A stretch of DNA of 64,000 bases from Wolfiporia cocos (lineage: Eukaryota; Basidiomycota; Agaricomycetes; Polyporales; Phaeolaceae). Within the stretch, counting starts at the first letter, position 1. Each line of letters begins with the position of its first letter. The position numbers and the translations under genes were made by a program. The stretch covers positions 45,570-109,569 of the forward strand of contig JACCLO010000038.1 of the NCBI GenBank assembly GCA_029448655.1, written 5' to 3'. Shown piece by piece: positions 1-9,689 of the stretch. The notes beneath the pieces are model-generated. The model saw nothing but the letters and a program-made list of their open reading frames with translations. It did no database searches and was not told the DNA's origin.

Positions 1-2
1 GA

Positions 3-845
3 GTGCAGTTTGCATCCAAACTATTCGGCGAATGGTGTAAACTGCTAGGGATAGAACATGCCATGACTATGGCATATCACCCACAGGCAGATGGACAGAT
101 GGAAAGAATGAATCAGACACTTGAACAATACCTCAGATGCTATGTAAACTCGTATTGCAAAGACAATTGGTCTCAATTCCTGCCTACGGCGGAATTTGCA
201 TACAACAACGCAGCGTCAGAGACTACCAAGATGTCACCATTCTACGTCGAGTTGGGAAGGCACCCAAAGGCTGGGCCAGCAGATTTAGCTATTCAGGCAA
301 AAGCAGACCTTAATGAAATTGCAACCGATCGTTGGAACGCTCAGGAGCAAGCCAAAGCCGCAATGCAGTTAGCAGCTGACAGTATGAAGTGGTATTACAA
401 TCAATCGATCCAGAAAGTACCCTTCAAGGTTGGAGACAAGGTTATGATAGACGTAAGGGATTACCAAACATCCGAAAGAAGTTTGGCCCCCAGGTACACC
501 GGCCCGTTCAAAATAGTCGAACAACTGTCACCCGTGACTTTCAGACTACACATGGATGGCCAATACCGAGCCTATCACCCGGTCTTCCATGCGTCAAAGC
601 TAACACCATATACCGGCAAGGAAGAAGCTCCAGAACCAGATAAGTCAGGAGAATACGAAGTGGAGCAAATACTCAACCACAGATTCACACCCTCAGGAAA
701 ACTACAATTCCTGGTGCGATGGTTAGGGTACTCCATGGGAGAAGACACATGGGAATATGAAGATGACTTCGTCAACACTAAGGAGTTGGTAGACGAATAC
801 AAGGCAGAACATGCCCTTAACGCACATACCGCTCCGCGAAGATGA
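3..845 (+). CDS. Gypsy integrase C-terminal half with GPY/F module and chromodomain (5' end outside window)
   Basis: The integrase inserts retroelement cDNA into the host genome, and a chromodomain usually steers insertion to particular chromatin. Visible parts of the 280 codons: YHPQADGQMERMNQ near residue 30, whose Glu is the last residue of the integrase D,D,E triad; YTGPFKI of the GPY/F module near residue 165; and a chromodomain at about residues 218-268 with EYEVEQIL, FLVRWLGY and DTWE, keeping the aromatic positions. The first two catalytic Asp residues lie outside the window. The frame ends at a TGA (843-845) but stays open in the same phase to 1577, so this is probably one polyprotein interrupted by a nonsense change. 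Confidence 0.9.
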   Translation: MQFASKLFGEWCKLLGIEHAMTMAYHPQADGQMERMNQTLEQYLRCYVNSYCKDNWSQFLPTAEFAYNNAASETTKMSPFYVELGRHPKAGPADLAIQAKADLNEIATDRWNAQEQAKAAMQLAADSMKWYYNQSIQKVPFKVGDKVMIDVRDYQTSERSLAPRYTGPFKIVEQLSPVTFRLHMDGQYRAYHPVFHASKLTPYTGKEEAPEPDKSGEYEVEQILNHRFTPSGKLQFLVRWLGYSMGEDTWEYEDDFVNTKELVDEYKAEHALNAHTAPRR

Positions 846-1577
846 CACACCCACAATATTCAAGTATTCGAACCAGATGACAACCCAGACTGGAAAGTTG
901 GGGATTGTTATCTATGGCCAGATGATTGGCCACTGCAGAGAGGTGAATTTACTCCGGAAGAATGCAAGAAAGTACGGAAGTGGTTAGTACGGGACAAATT
1001 CGGCAACTCCGTAGAAGAAGGCACTTGCTTCAACGAATATCTCGAATTCGCAGTAGGACCCCAGGGCACATATCCAGAAAGAGGCACTGAACATGCCACC
1101 GGATTTGACATCTACTCAGCCGAAGCTACCAGGATAAACCCTCACACCACCATGCTCGTGAAAACAGACCTAAGAATCCTATTCCCTTATGGATTCAGCG
1201 GCAAACTGGAGACACATTCTAGCATGGCGAAGAAGGGCATACAGGTACAAGGCAGAGTCATAGACTGGGATTACTGTGGAGAAGTGATAGTCATGCTCTA
1301 CAACTTCACCGGATATCCATACATGGTTAACCATAGGGACAAGATAGCACAATTACTTCTGCAACCTGTCCCTCAACCAGAAATCCACCATAGTACAACC
1401 TACATGTACAATCAACAATACTTGAAGGACACAGCTCGTGGTGACAAAGGCTTTGGTCATACTGGTAGACACTTGGGAGAAGTCAAAATACTCCCTCATG
1501 ACTATGAGGATTGGGACCGCCTGATGGAGCCCTCAGCGAGCAAGTGGCAAGATGTCGAACCACCGATCACCGAGTAA
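846..1577 (+). CDS. dUTPase domain fused in frame behind the gypsy integrase
   Basis: dUTPase hydrolyses dUTP to dUMP and keeps uracil out of newly made cDNA. All five trimeric-dUTPase motifs can be read: ATGFDIYSA (about 1095), a degenerate motif 2 ending THSSMA, VIDWDYCGEV with the catalytic Asp (about 1260), HRDKIAQLL (about 1337) and RGDKGFGHTG (about 1438). An acidic, Trp-rich linker separates it from the chromodomain. The frame is the same as the integrase frame, broken only by TGA 843-845. The internal Met at 1152 lies after motif 1, so the 1152-1577 stretch alone would lack part of the fold. The stop lies 23 bp before the purine tract and LTR, so this belongs to the element and is not a host gene. 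Confidence 0.85.
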   Translation, partial: HTHNIQVFEPDDNPDWKVGDCYLWPDDWPLQRGEFTPEECKKVRKWLVRDKFGNSVEEGTCFNEYLEFAVGPQGTYPERGTEHATGFDIYSAEATRINPHTTMLVKTDLRILFPYGFSGKLETHSSMAKKGIQVQGRVIDWDYCGEVIVMLYNFTGYPYMVNHRDKIAQLLLQPVPQPEIHHSTTYMYNQQYLKDTARGDKGFGHTGRHLGEVKILPHDYEDWDRLMEPSASKWQDVEPPITE

Positions 1578-1599
1578 CCTTTGCAGGGACCGCAAATCT

Positions 1600-1613
1600 T
1601 GAAGAGGGGGTAA
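1600..1613 (+). other. Polypurine tract of gypsy element 1
   Basis: A purine run GAAGAGGGGG followed by TAA directly precedes the LTR start TGTCACA at 1614. This is the usual primer site for plus-strand cDNA synthesis. The same arrangement, (purines)GGGGGTAA then TGTCACA, recurs on the minus strand at 60394 and 56305. Confidence 0.75.
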
Positions 1614-3001
1614 TGTCACAAATTTTCCTATATTTTTCCCTATTTTTCCTAGACTTGTAGTCCAGTTTGTAGCATAGTTAGCGTAGCACGGATACTTGTA
1701 GATCACGTGACCCAGTAGAACTAGATGCCGACGGAACCTTCTAGCAGGTTCCATCCCATTCCACAGATATCACATGTTAATGCTCATATGTGTGACCGCT
1801 GACTCATTACACTTGTAGAGTCACCTGCCATCTGACTCATTCATAGTCATAGCGCATACGTTATCACTTACGGTCACATGCAACCTGACTCATACCATAG
1901 TACCGTAGGTCCTAGTAGTATTAGGGGTCTTGTATTGCATGTGTCACAGTATTATCTAAACGCCCTATTTTTCCGCTATCCGTAGCCATTTATCCGGTAT
2001 TTATACGCATAACTACGAGTTATCCAGTACTTATCCCATACGGCTATAACCTTACGGTTATTATTGCCCTTACGGCTTCTCAACGTACGCTTATGCGCTA
2101 CTAAGCTAGAATGACACAGCGCTTACACGCTAGTCATGCCCCATGACACGTCCGGCTTGCAACCGTACCACGTCATAACCTACGTCATGGACTAGACCTA
2201 CGGTCTTGTCCAGACTATGATATCATCATGATGTCACCACCATCATATGTCTAGGTCCCGACCTATGTATAGACACATGGCACCATACTGGCATCATACC
2301 CTCGTCATCAGTCTAGCCCTCGGGCTTACGACCAATGGCACTAATGGCTCGGCGCTCCGCCTTAGTCATTCCCCGGGATACAGCCTATGGCAGTTACCCC
2401 TCAAGACTCGGCCTTCGGCCTTGTCGTCATACTGGTCTCAACCGCCCCCATGTGAATGTCTACAGGTAATATGATAGGTTCGCCATTACCGGCTTACCAC
2501 GGTCTATTTCTAGCACAATCACACATCTATGCCTTATGCCGATACCGTACCAGTATCACATGCTAACCCTTCTATTCGTAGATGGATCTTCCTTCCGTTG
2601 ATGGTTACTCAGCCACAACGCCATACTAGGTACATACTGTATAGTAGTACCAAACATGTATATAAGATAGGGACTAAGCGTCCTATACGTCTTAGTTCTA
2701 TTCTTCTAGGCTATGCGCCTAAGAATCCTCTCACTTAGCTGCACTAGAATAGTCTACCTTACCTCCCTCCCCACTGGAGGATAAGTGGTGAGTCCCACAG
2801 ACTGTTCTGTGTCAGCATGTATATATACTGGAACAGTCTGAGCGTTACAACTCAGTTCTGTTCTCCTCGATATTGAGCTACTGCCTAACAAGCAACCTCA
2901 TCGCTCATACACTTTTACTTGCTATCTCTTCTTGTGTGTGTATACCTCTAAGCCGCCCTCAAGAAACACTATTAGTGAGTATTAGGTTTGGGTTTGTGTC
3001 A
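1614..3001 (+). repeat. 3' LTR of gypsy element 1 (interrupted by a nested LTR)
   Basis: Starts TGTCACA behind the purine tract and ends TGTGTCA at 3001. Removing the nested LTR 1942-2814 plus one GCATG copy leaves about 510 bp, similar to the other LTRs here. The rejoined promoter reads GCATGTATATATA, followed by hairpin CTGAG/CTCAG at 2838-2855 with loop CGTTACAA. Confidence 0.85.
1942..2814 (+). mobile_element. Solo LTR, family Y, nested in the gypsy 1 LTR
   Basis: Begins TGTCACAG, ends TGTGTCA, and is flanked by perfect 5-bp TSDs GCATG (1937-1941 and 2815-2819). Its first 100 bp match the minus-strand LTRs ending at 3446 and 60393, defining family Y. It has a TATA box (about 2656-2664), hairpin 1 ACTAAG/CTTAGT (2673-2696) and hairpin 2 TAGGC/GCCTA (2707-2721). 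Confidence 0.92.
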
Positions 3002-3446
3002 CCGTGATCCGTGATCGGGATTGGGTTGCCAGCCAATAGCAGTAAAGCCTGTTGGCTATACTTAGCTATGGTGCCATAGTTGCATGAGCATGGTGTGCTC
3101 ATGATGTCATAGGCAGTGTGCCTTGATGATGTAGTGGTCTAGCTAGACTGGCTAGACTGGGTGACGTAGTGGTGACGTGTCTGTCATGGTGACATATGTC
3201 GTGACTTGCTTCTGGTGTTATCCATGTGGATTGATAGGCCGCGTGGTTGATAGAAGAGCTTGACTAATAGTCTATGACTAGCGTGTCGCATGTGTCGTAT
3301 CAGCTTAATAGTGTGTAAGTACCTTGTGTAAGTGATAAGGGTTGGCAATGGGATAAGTCCCTGATAACTGATAGGTAGACGTATAAATCCTAGAATAATT
3401 GCTATAAATAGCAGAAAAATGGCCATGTCCTGTAAATACTGTGACA
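3002..3446 (-). mobile_element. Family Y LTR fragment
   Basis: Read on the minus strand it starts TGTCACAG at 3446 and follows the family Y start. It is cut at 3001/3002, where gypsy element 1 begins. No purine tract lies to its right, so it was probably a solo LTR that was then hit by gypsy 1. Confidence 0.7.
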
Positions 3447-3481
3447 TGGCACAGACTAGTCAGTCTTAATGATGCAGCAAG

Positions 3482-3885
3482 TGTCACAGATTTTGGGTCC
3501 CCTTCAGTAATCAAACCAAGGCACTAGTGGTACTGAAGTCACATGATGGTTTGGCCCTCATCAGGTAGTATAGCGGTATAACATCTAGCATAGCGTGGCA
3601 CCCTAGAGGCACATGACTTGCTTACATATACAGAGGCTGTGTAGATAGTGCATGGACCCTTACGTTAGGGTAGGCCCTAAGGCCCACCTGCGCTCATCCT
3701 CATGTATATATAGTATGTCGTCTGAGGCTTACACCTCAGACTTGTCAATCTCGTTGTTGGGGGCGTTTCCCCTCTTAGCTGGCATTCTTAGTCTTGCTGG
3801 TCTTGTGTGCCCACCTCGCCTCGCTATGGCCCCAAGGCCCCTTAGCAACTAGGTGTTGTACTCTACCTATTCGGTATTGGGGGTA
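3482..3885 (+). mobile_element. LTR, 3'-truncated
   Basis: Starts TGTCACAG. It has the module found in other LTRs here: TATA (3701-3711), hairpin 1 TCTGAGG/CCTCAGA (3721-3740) with loop CTTACA, and a second GGGG/CCCC hairpin (3759-3772). The tail resembles the LTR at 11425 but lacks the final TGTGTCA. No TSD was found. It ends against the minus-strand ORF whose stop codon is at 3888-3890. Confidence 0.65.
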
Positions 3886-4055
3886 TATTAGATGGTAGTG
3901 AGCCTATGCCACTTTGTGACAAGCTCCTTGTAATCCTTAGTGACCTTGTTGTCTAGCAATGCTTTACAAATCTCTCGGAGTATCGGTTCATCCAATTCTG
4001 GCACCACATGGGAGGTATCAAGAGCCATTGCCATGAACTCTCGCTCGAAAAATTC

Positions 4056-4461
4056 TGTCACAAATCTAGGTCACGCTAGATACTAGGACGTTATGGAGCA
4101 GTAACTAGGGTATATTCCCCCTAAGGTGGTGACCTGAATACAATAGGCACCAAGCATGGGAATATGAACTGCAGATATAGCCGGACCCTTGATAACAGCC
4201 AAGCTGTTATCATAGCCCTTTTGGGGGAGTGGCTATATTGCCACTCATGAGCACATTGCATTGGGTCCATGGTGCGTCTTGTGATATCAGTCCTGCACTT
4301 CCATAATTGACATCCAATGTGCTGCTTGACATGCTCACCACACTTGGCATGCCAAACCAGTACTCACACCTGATTGGCTAGTGTACATCATCAGGTGATA
4401 AGTTAGTTGTAGTAATTGGCACAAGATTGACAACAGAAAGTGTGCCCAGCGTCTGCAGACA
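4056..4461 (+). mobile_element. Solo LTR, family X
   Basis: Runs TGTCACA..CAGACA, flanked by ATTC (4052-4055 and 4462-4465); a 5-bp AATTC reading is possible if the last base is counted differently. Excision restores the open minus-strand frame of the host ORF. It contains two strong palindromes, GATAACAGC/GCTGTTATC (4191-4211) and GAGTGGC/GCCACTC (4227-4246). The same core recurs at 12473-12717 and twice in 56051-56970, all on the minus strand. Confidence 0.8.
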
Positions 4462-4619
4462 ATTCTCCTTCAGTGATGGGGGTAGCAGAACAGTGTTGAA
4501 CTTTGGCACCTTGAGCTTCTCCATTCCCACACCTGGCCTGTGTCAACCATTGCATCTCTGGGGATTTGCATACTCAGCCTCACTCTCATTCTCATACACA
4601 TTCAATGAGGGCTTGTGTG

Positions 4620-5582
4620 TGTCACAGATTCTGAAAAGAGGTACCCCCCCCCTGTCTCAAACCCACGTTCTTGGGTAGTACCCCATCATGTGTCTTTGTA
4701 TGGACTTAGCAGTGTAGCGTAATGGTACAGGTCGCCCCACCCATAGATGGTCACATGGTCAGTAGCTTAGATACTACAGCACATGACTTAGGTAGCACTC
4801 AGCAATACGCACAGACCCTGCCTTTAGGGTGGGTCTCTAGTATACAGTGACAGTGTTCCTCATGTACTTAAGCTGTGACACTCTGGGGCTTACTCCCCAG
4901 AGTGTCACAGATATATTACTGTTGAATTCACCCTCACTATAGCTTTATGAGCACTGCTGTACATGCATGTGCCCCTCTACACTATGGTATTCCTCTCCCC
5001 TTCGTCCTGTAGTTACTGTAACAACCCTGCACCACTCGTCGATCAGCGCCCTTAGGGTAGGCGCACGTGCCTCTACCCATAACATGGTCACACTTTCATT
5101 ACATACTCATGACTAGTTACTGTTATGCCTGACCTCATAGTTACTGCGCACAGATCAGCACTTCAGGGTAGACACACTAGCGTACACGCAGATGTATATA
5201 AAGTATGACAAATGAGGCCTTATGCCTCATTCTTAGGATTTTTGGCAATTGGGCCTAACCAGCCCCTTTCATTCTCTATGGCTATGGGCCACTCTGCTGT
5301 GCTGCTCATCTGACTTGACTGGACAAATGCCACAACCCCTAGCTGTCATCCCTCTAACTGAGCACCCAGAGTCAACGACAATACTAGGACACGCCAGCAG
5401 GCATATACGAGATCCCCAGCAGGGCCAGTCCCACAGACACAGGGTATGTCTGTGTCACAGAGCTGTTATTCTCGATGATGAGGCTTGTCCTCTCTTTACT
5501 CCAAGTCTTATGCATGCTAGTCCAAGGGTTCTGCTCTATGTGACAACTCTAGATGACGGTACACCCTTGGCATTTTGTGTCA
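4620..5582 (+). mobile_element. Solo LTR containing a second, nested LTR
   Basis: TGTCACAG..TGTGTCA flanked by perfect GTGTG TSDs (4615-4619 and 5583-5587). Hairpin 1 is CTCTGGGG/CCCCAGAG (4881-4902) with loop CTTACT. The nested LTR 4903-5457 lies directly at the base of this hairpin. After its removal the sequence continues into GAGG/CCTC, the expected second hairpin. Confidence 0.92.
4903..5457 (+). mobile_element. Solo LTR nested in the LTR 4620-5582
   Basis: 555 bp, TGTCACAG..TGTGTCA, with perfect TSDs CAGAG (4898-4902 and 5458-5462). It has a TATA box near 5193, hairpin 1 AATGAGGC/GCCTCATT (5211-5231) with loop CTTAT, and hairpin 2 GGGC/GCCC (5251-5265). Its TSD is the 3' arm of the host LTR hairpin. 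Confidence 0.93.
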
Positions 5583-5775
5583 GTGTGAGCTCACACATGA
5601 GAGGGTCTGGCTCATAACTTGAGGTTAATGTCCCAGCGAGTTTGCATGGCATTTATAAACTCTGCTGTGGCTGGTGCACTGATGCTGTGGATGGGTGCTT
5701 AGTGCACACCACACCATGCACAAGGTAACTACTAGAGGGGCAATGCAGGTATGCGCACAAGCTTTAGTCTTATTA

Positions 5776-8625
5776 CTAGCATATATACTTGTAACCAATT
5801 GTATTTATGGATTGTGTTTGGCAGCAACCTCGCACATTAGTCACTGGCATAGTGTGGTGGCTAACATGAGCTTCTATGTCCTCTACCCACTCTATTGTGG
5901 AGCACACAACTTGGAGTGCACATCAGATGAAACATGGCTCTGCAATTGTCCTCTTGTCACCAGAAACTCCACCCCTAGGATATACGCTAATGCTAGGCTA
6001 GCGCTAGGGAGATGCACATGCATAGGTAGATAAGCATTCACTTATCTTATCTCAATATGGTCACATGTCATCACTGAGTAGTTACAGCATTACCTAGTCA
6101 TGTGAGACACAGTCACAGTATGCACAGGCCACGCCATTAGGTCAGGCCTTGTAGCTACAGTACGTAGCATCTCCATGTATATAAGTAGGTAGAATCTGAG
6201 GATTACTCCTCAGTTCTACTCTTCTCGGCCTAGGGGGCATGTCCCCTGGGAACCTCTCAACCCTCTGCTGCATGTGCGTGTGAGCCAGCGGACTGCTCTG
6301 CAACAAGCCTGCTGCATCCTACTTGGACATGGGGGTCTCTATTTATTGCATCTCCTAGTTTTGTCTTTAGCCTGCTAGTCTGGGGGCATACCGGTACACT
6401 CATGGGTCAGTACCTCGGGCTTCATGGCAGGTCGTCTCAATAGACAAGCCATCCTGTTCTCCCCTACAAGGATGGGTAGCCTTTAGGCCTAGGTTAGAAG
6501 GTATAGAGGCATCCCCACTAGCATGGGTAGCATGGTCACAAGTATGTTCCCGTGTCACCTCTGCTGCTCAATAATCTCGGCTGCCTGGTGCAACTTGTGT
6601 ATAGCATATTCTATGTCTGTTTGGTCTTGATTGTCAGGCTAGGATGTGAAGGTGAGTATATCTCTATTTTACTTGTTATATACATACTGCAAACCCACTG
6701 CCGCTGCCAGCTCATGTGCGCAGCAATCCATCACGACCAGTTGGTGGGCCCTTTTGAGGCGAGGAGAGTATCTGAAATGTGATAACAAACTGGTGAGTCT
6801 CTCACTTTTGGCTCAATGATCTGCTGAAGTACTGGCAATGACACTACAGGGGCCTCTTTGGTGTCGGAATCTTGAAGCATGATTGGATCGTCCCAGCTGC
6901 CAGATGGTGTCAGCACCAGAACATGGGGCATTCACTCCATCCATGCATGATCTCTGGTAGACTCCGGTGGAGGTGCGACTATGCCATTCACCATGACGGT
7001 GTAGAATGGCTGAACATGGAGCCACTGCACTGTGACCCACCACGATGATGGTATAGGTGTGGAAACTTCTTGCACAAGGTGCTTGTAGAGAAGGTACACA
7101 TGATATTTCTGAGCTCCACAGTTGCATGTCCACGTCATAATGTCTGTATTGTAGATGCTGTTAATTGGAGTCTGAGCAAGATGTTCCCGTGACCTTCTGA
7201 AGGCTTCTTGCATATGGGTAAGTGATCATGAATGCCCTTCACAATGCTTTGTAATGATCTGTGCAAGGGTCAGTTGATATGGCGGGAGCACTTTTGTGAT
7301 GATTGCATGCATGGTGAGATCAATGGGCAGGTGATTATAGCAGTGCAGAACTAGCTGCTTGAGATTCTGCCAGAGCACCTCAACCATCATTGTTATACAC
7401 TTGCATGGTATGCTTGATGTGTACACCACATGCACCCAGAGACACCAGCAATCATGCGAGTACCAGGAGCTCCAGAGGTAAGCTCATACCTCATGAAGAT
7501 TATTGAGTTTATAGTGTTGATACATCTCATCAATAGCATCTTGTCGAATGTCCTTGGATGTTCAGCTCTGCCCATGCCATTTAGGGAGAAAATGGTGCTG
7601 TGATGCATGCTTTGTGAAAAGCTAGAGGATAGGCAGTCGGTGTGGTGTCAGGCAAAAGACATAGCCAGGCTTTGCTTGCTTCATTGTGCTGATTGCTCTG
7701 TCATCACAAGGTGAGCTTTCTTGGAGCTCTTCAAGTGCTTCTGCAAACTCCTCAACCTGATGCTGCAGATCATCTAGGTCTCAATCCCACTCAGCATCAT
7801 TCCAATTGTCATGTTTATGACCTATCCAGCCCATTTCTTCATCACTTTCATCTGCATGTAGATCAGGTGGGAGTATGCCCTGGCCACTCAGGTGTTCAAT
7901 GTCAAAGTCTTTGGCATCTTCGGTTTCACTCTTCACAGCAGGATGGCCTGCCGGGATGGGCTTGAGTCTAAGTGGGGGCAGTGACAGGTGATGACAGATG
8001 GATACCCATCAATGAGAAGCCGGATGCGATGGAGAGGCTTCACAGGAGGGGCAGGTAGCTAGTACATATAATATGAATTAATGAGAATAAAGTCCCATTC
8101 CACAATGTTGGAAATAAACAAACGACTGAGCCTGTCTGTTGCAGGTATGGTATGAAGTTAGCTTTGATGTAAGAGAACTCATGGCAAGCTTCATTGACAT
8201 CATAGAATGCAGGTGTCTCCTTGTTCTTTGCTAAGCACTGTTTCACTGCATGGAGTGCATGCCAGAAACATAGCTGATGTTTTGCCTGTGGCCATGTGTT
8301 CCTCATTGCATTGATTTCTGACCAATCCTTGTCTGATAATGTATATTCTGGGTTGACACCAAGGTCCTTCAGCTCACCAAGAAATCTCTCAAGCACAACT
8401 TGCTTGACACCCTTATCGGCTTCCTTGTTTGTCGATATCAGTAAGAACACAAGTGGAATACCCAACCCATGTGCATCTGCAACTGCACCAAACAGTCCAA
8501 AATTGGTCCTGTTTGTGTTCCCTAGACAGATTCAATCTCAGTAATTTACTTACGTAGCAAGCTTGCATAGCACACACACATGTTGAATCCATTGCAAGCT
8601 CCTGTGTATTGGAGGCCCACTCCTC
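5776..8625 (-). pseudogene. Mutator-like (MULE) transposase relic
   Basis: A cut-and-paste transposase of the MULE type. Reading the minus strand right to left: AMDST with the first catalytic Asp (about 8590); a possible 32-nt intron or indel; FGLFGAVADAHG (about 8500); SDKDWSEINAM with the second Asp and QLCFWHALHAV, the MULE C/H element (about 8330-8270); an acidic linker (7690-7980); TMMVEVLWQNLKQL (about 7390); a SWIM zinc finger WTCNCGAQKYH..YKHLV (about 7100), where the usual Cys before KH is Tyr; then a tail with EWVEDIEAH. Stops interrupt it (TGA near 7784, 7573 and 7482, TAG near 7625). LTR 5955-6557 is inserted near the 3' end. The N-terminal part is displaced by the LTR stack from 8691. 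Confidence 0.8.
5955..6557 (+). mobile_element. Solo LTR, family W, in the MULE relic
   Basis: 603 bp, TGTCACC..CGTGTCA, perfect TSDs CCTCT (5950-5954 and 6558-6562). Excision reconnects the MULE frame (peptide IEQQRTIAEPC). TATA near 6175, hairpin 1 CTGAGGA/TCCTCAG (6196-6213) with loop TTAC, hairpin 2 GGGGG/CCCC (6233-6246). A second copy of this family lies at 54949-55567. Confidence 0.92.
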
Positions 8626-8690
8626 AATAAAATCTGTGACTTAGAAGGCAACTGCCTGAGTGCTGGGCTCAGCTTGCACATCTAGCAGAG

Positions 8691-9680
8691 TGACACAGAC
8701 TCACCAGTCTGTGGGACCGGCCCACAGGCCGGGGACAATCCCCCAAAGCCAGTGCATCAGTGCACATCCTAAGCCAATGGGTATGCAGGCAAGGCCCTTG
8801 GCTAAGGTACCACCCAGACGGGCAAGGTGAGGAGGGAGAGACCCAGGCAGACTGGCACACACACAGATGAGGTGGTGAGAGAGGGGCTACAGCCCAGACA
8901 TCAAGAATCTTAGAGATGGGGAGTAAGCCCCATCTTGTCACGGTTTTATACCACAAGATATTGACCCTACATCCCTCGCTTTAGGTCTCTTGGGGTTCCA
9001 CTGAGCGCACGGTCTCCTCATACCTCTAGTTACCTCCACGTCAACCATCTCACATAGTACATCACGTTACCTGGTAGATAGTGCCTATGATGGGCACACA
9101 TTCCGTCACCCGCATTATAACATCACAGTATGTACATCATATGGTCATGGTAGCACATGATCCCTTAGTTATGGCACACAGGCCATTACATTAAGGTAGT
9201 CATAGCATACTGATCCATGTACATAAATACACCGGGATGAGGTCTTACAACCTCATCCTTTAGATTCTCGATGTTGGGCTATGCCCCTTTCTTCATACTG
9301 TCTGAGGGTGCACACCAGTCTTACTGCTGAGTTATTCACTTGCTCATCTGGGATGCACCATTGGCAACACATGTCGCCACCTCAGCAATGAGGTCACCCT
9401 GGTCACCACTGCATTCCTCTGATGGTACCCTTGTGGATGTGTTGGATTCCCCGGCAGGGCTGGTCCCACAGACCTATGTAAGTCTGTGTCACATCTCTCT
9501 ACCCTTTAAGTATGTACATGGGAGCGCAACATGTCTACCCTTAAGTGCTGGCCTGTGTGCAGCACCATCCTAACGGCTGAGGTAAGAGAGTATGTAAGCG
9601 AGCATGTAACTACTGTAGTGACAGGGAGTGACCATAATGTGAGTGATGCATGGGTGCGCACTACCCCGGAGTGCCTATCT
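8691..9680 (-). mobile_element. Minus-strand LTR interrupted by LTR 8936-9491
   Basis: The left edge reads TGACACAG on the plus strand, that is, the LTR end TGTGTCA on the minus strand. Without the nested LTR the hairpin is AGAGATGGGG/CCCCATCTCT (minus-strand loop CTTACT), with hairpin 2 GGGC/GCCC at 8884-8895. U3-like sequence continues to about 9680. The right edge and TSD partner of CAGAG (8686-8690) were not found. Confidence 0.7.
8936..9491 (+). mobile_element. Solo LTR nested in a minus-strand LTR
   Basis: 556 bp, TGTCACGG..TGTGTCA, perfect TSDs CATCT (8931-8935 and 9492-9496). U3 box GCACACAGGCC..TTAAGG near 9176, TATA-like CATGTACATAAATA, hairpin 1 GGATGAGGT/ACCTCATCC (9235-9258) with loop CTTACA, hairpin 2 GGGC/GCCC (9276-9286). 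It is inserted at the base of the host LTR hairpin. Confidence 0.93.
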
Positions 9681-9689
9681 ACGGGGTCA

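Larger units (their letters stand above)
1..3001 (+). mobile_element. Ty3/gypsy chromovirus element 1, 3' part
   Basis: The window opens inside the integrase of a Ty3/gypsy LTR retrotransposon. In order it shows the integrase C-terminal half, GPY/F module, chromodomain, dUTPase, a purine-rich tract and the 3' LTR. gag, protease, reverse transcriptase and the 5' LTR lie left of the window. The element abuts an older minus-strand LTR remnant at 3002, so it seems to have inserted into that LTR. Its own TSD cannot be checked because the left end is missing. The LTR carries a later nested LTR (1942-2814). Confidence 0.9.
3888..5700 (-). pseudogene. Repeat-associated ORF of unknown function, split by two LTR insertions
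   Basis: After removal of the LTRs at 4056-4461 and 4620-5582, the minus strand reads openly from about 4500 to a TAA at 3888-3890. It includes the peptide EFFEREFMAMALDTSHVVPE across the first junction. The far end (5588-5700) carries an AMQTRWDINLK-like peptide that recurs at 11145 and 13300. An RWDINLK segment followed by Cys-rich residues could be the region before a SWIM zinc finger of another MULE copy, but I cannot confirm this. Function unknown; broken by insertions and at least one stop in the distal part. Confidence 0.45.

Noticed and set aside
1152..1577. Separate host dUTPase gene starting at Met 1152
   Set aside because: Motif 1 lies upstream of this Met in the same frame as integrase, and the stop is 23 bp from the element purine tract and LTR.
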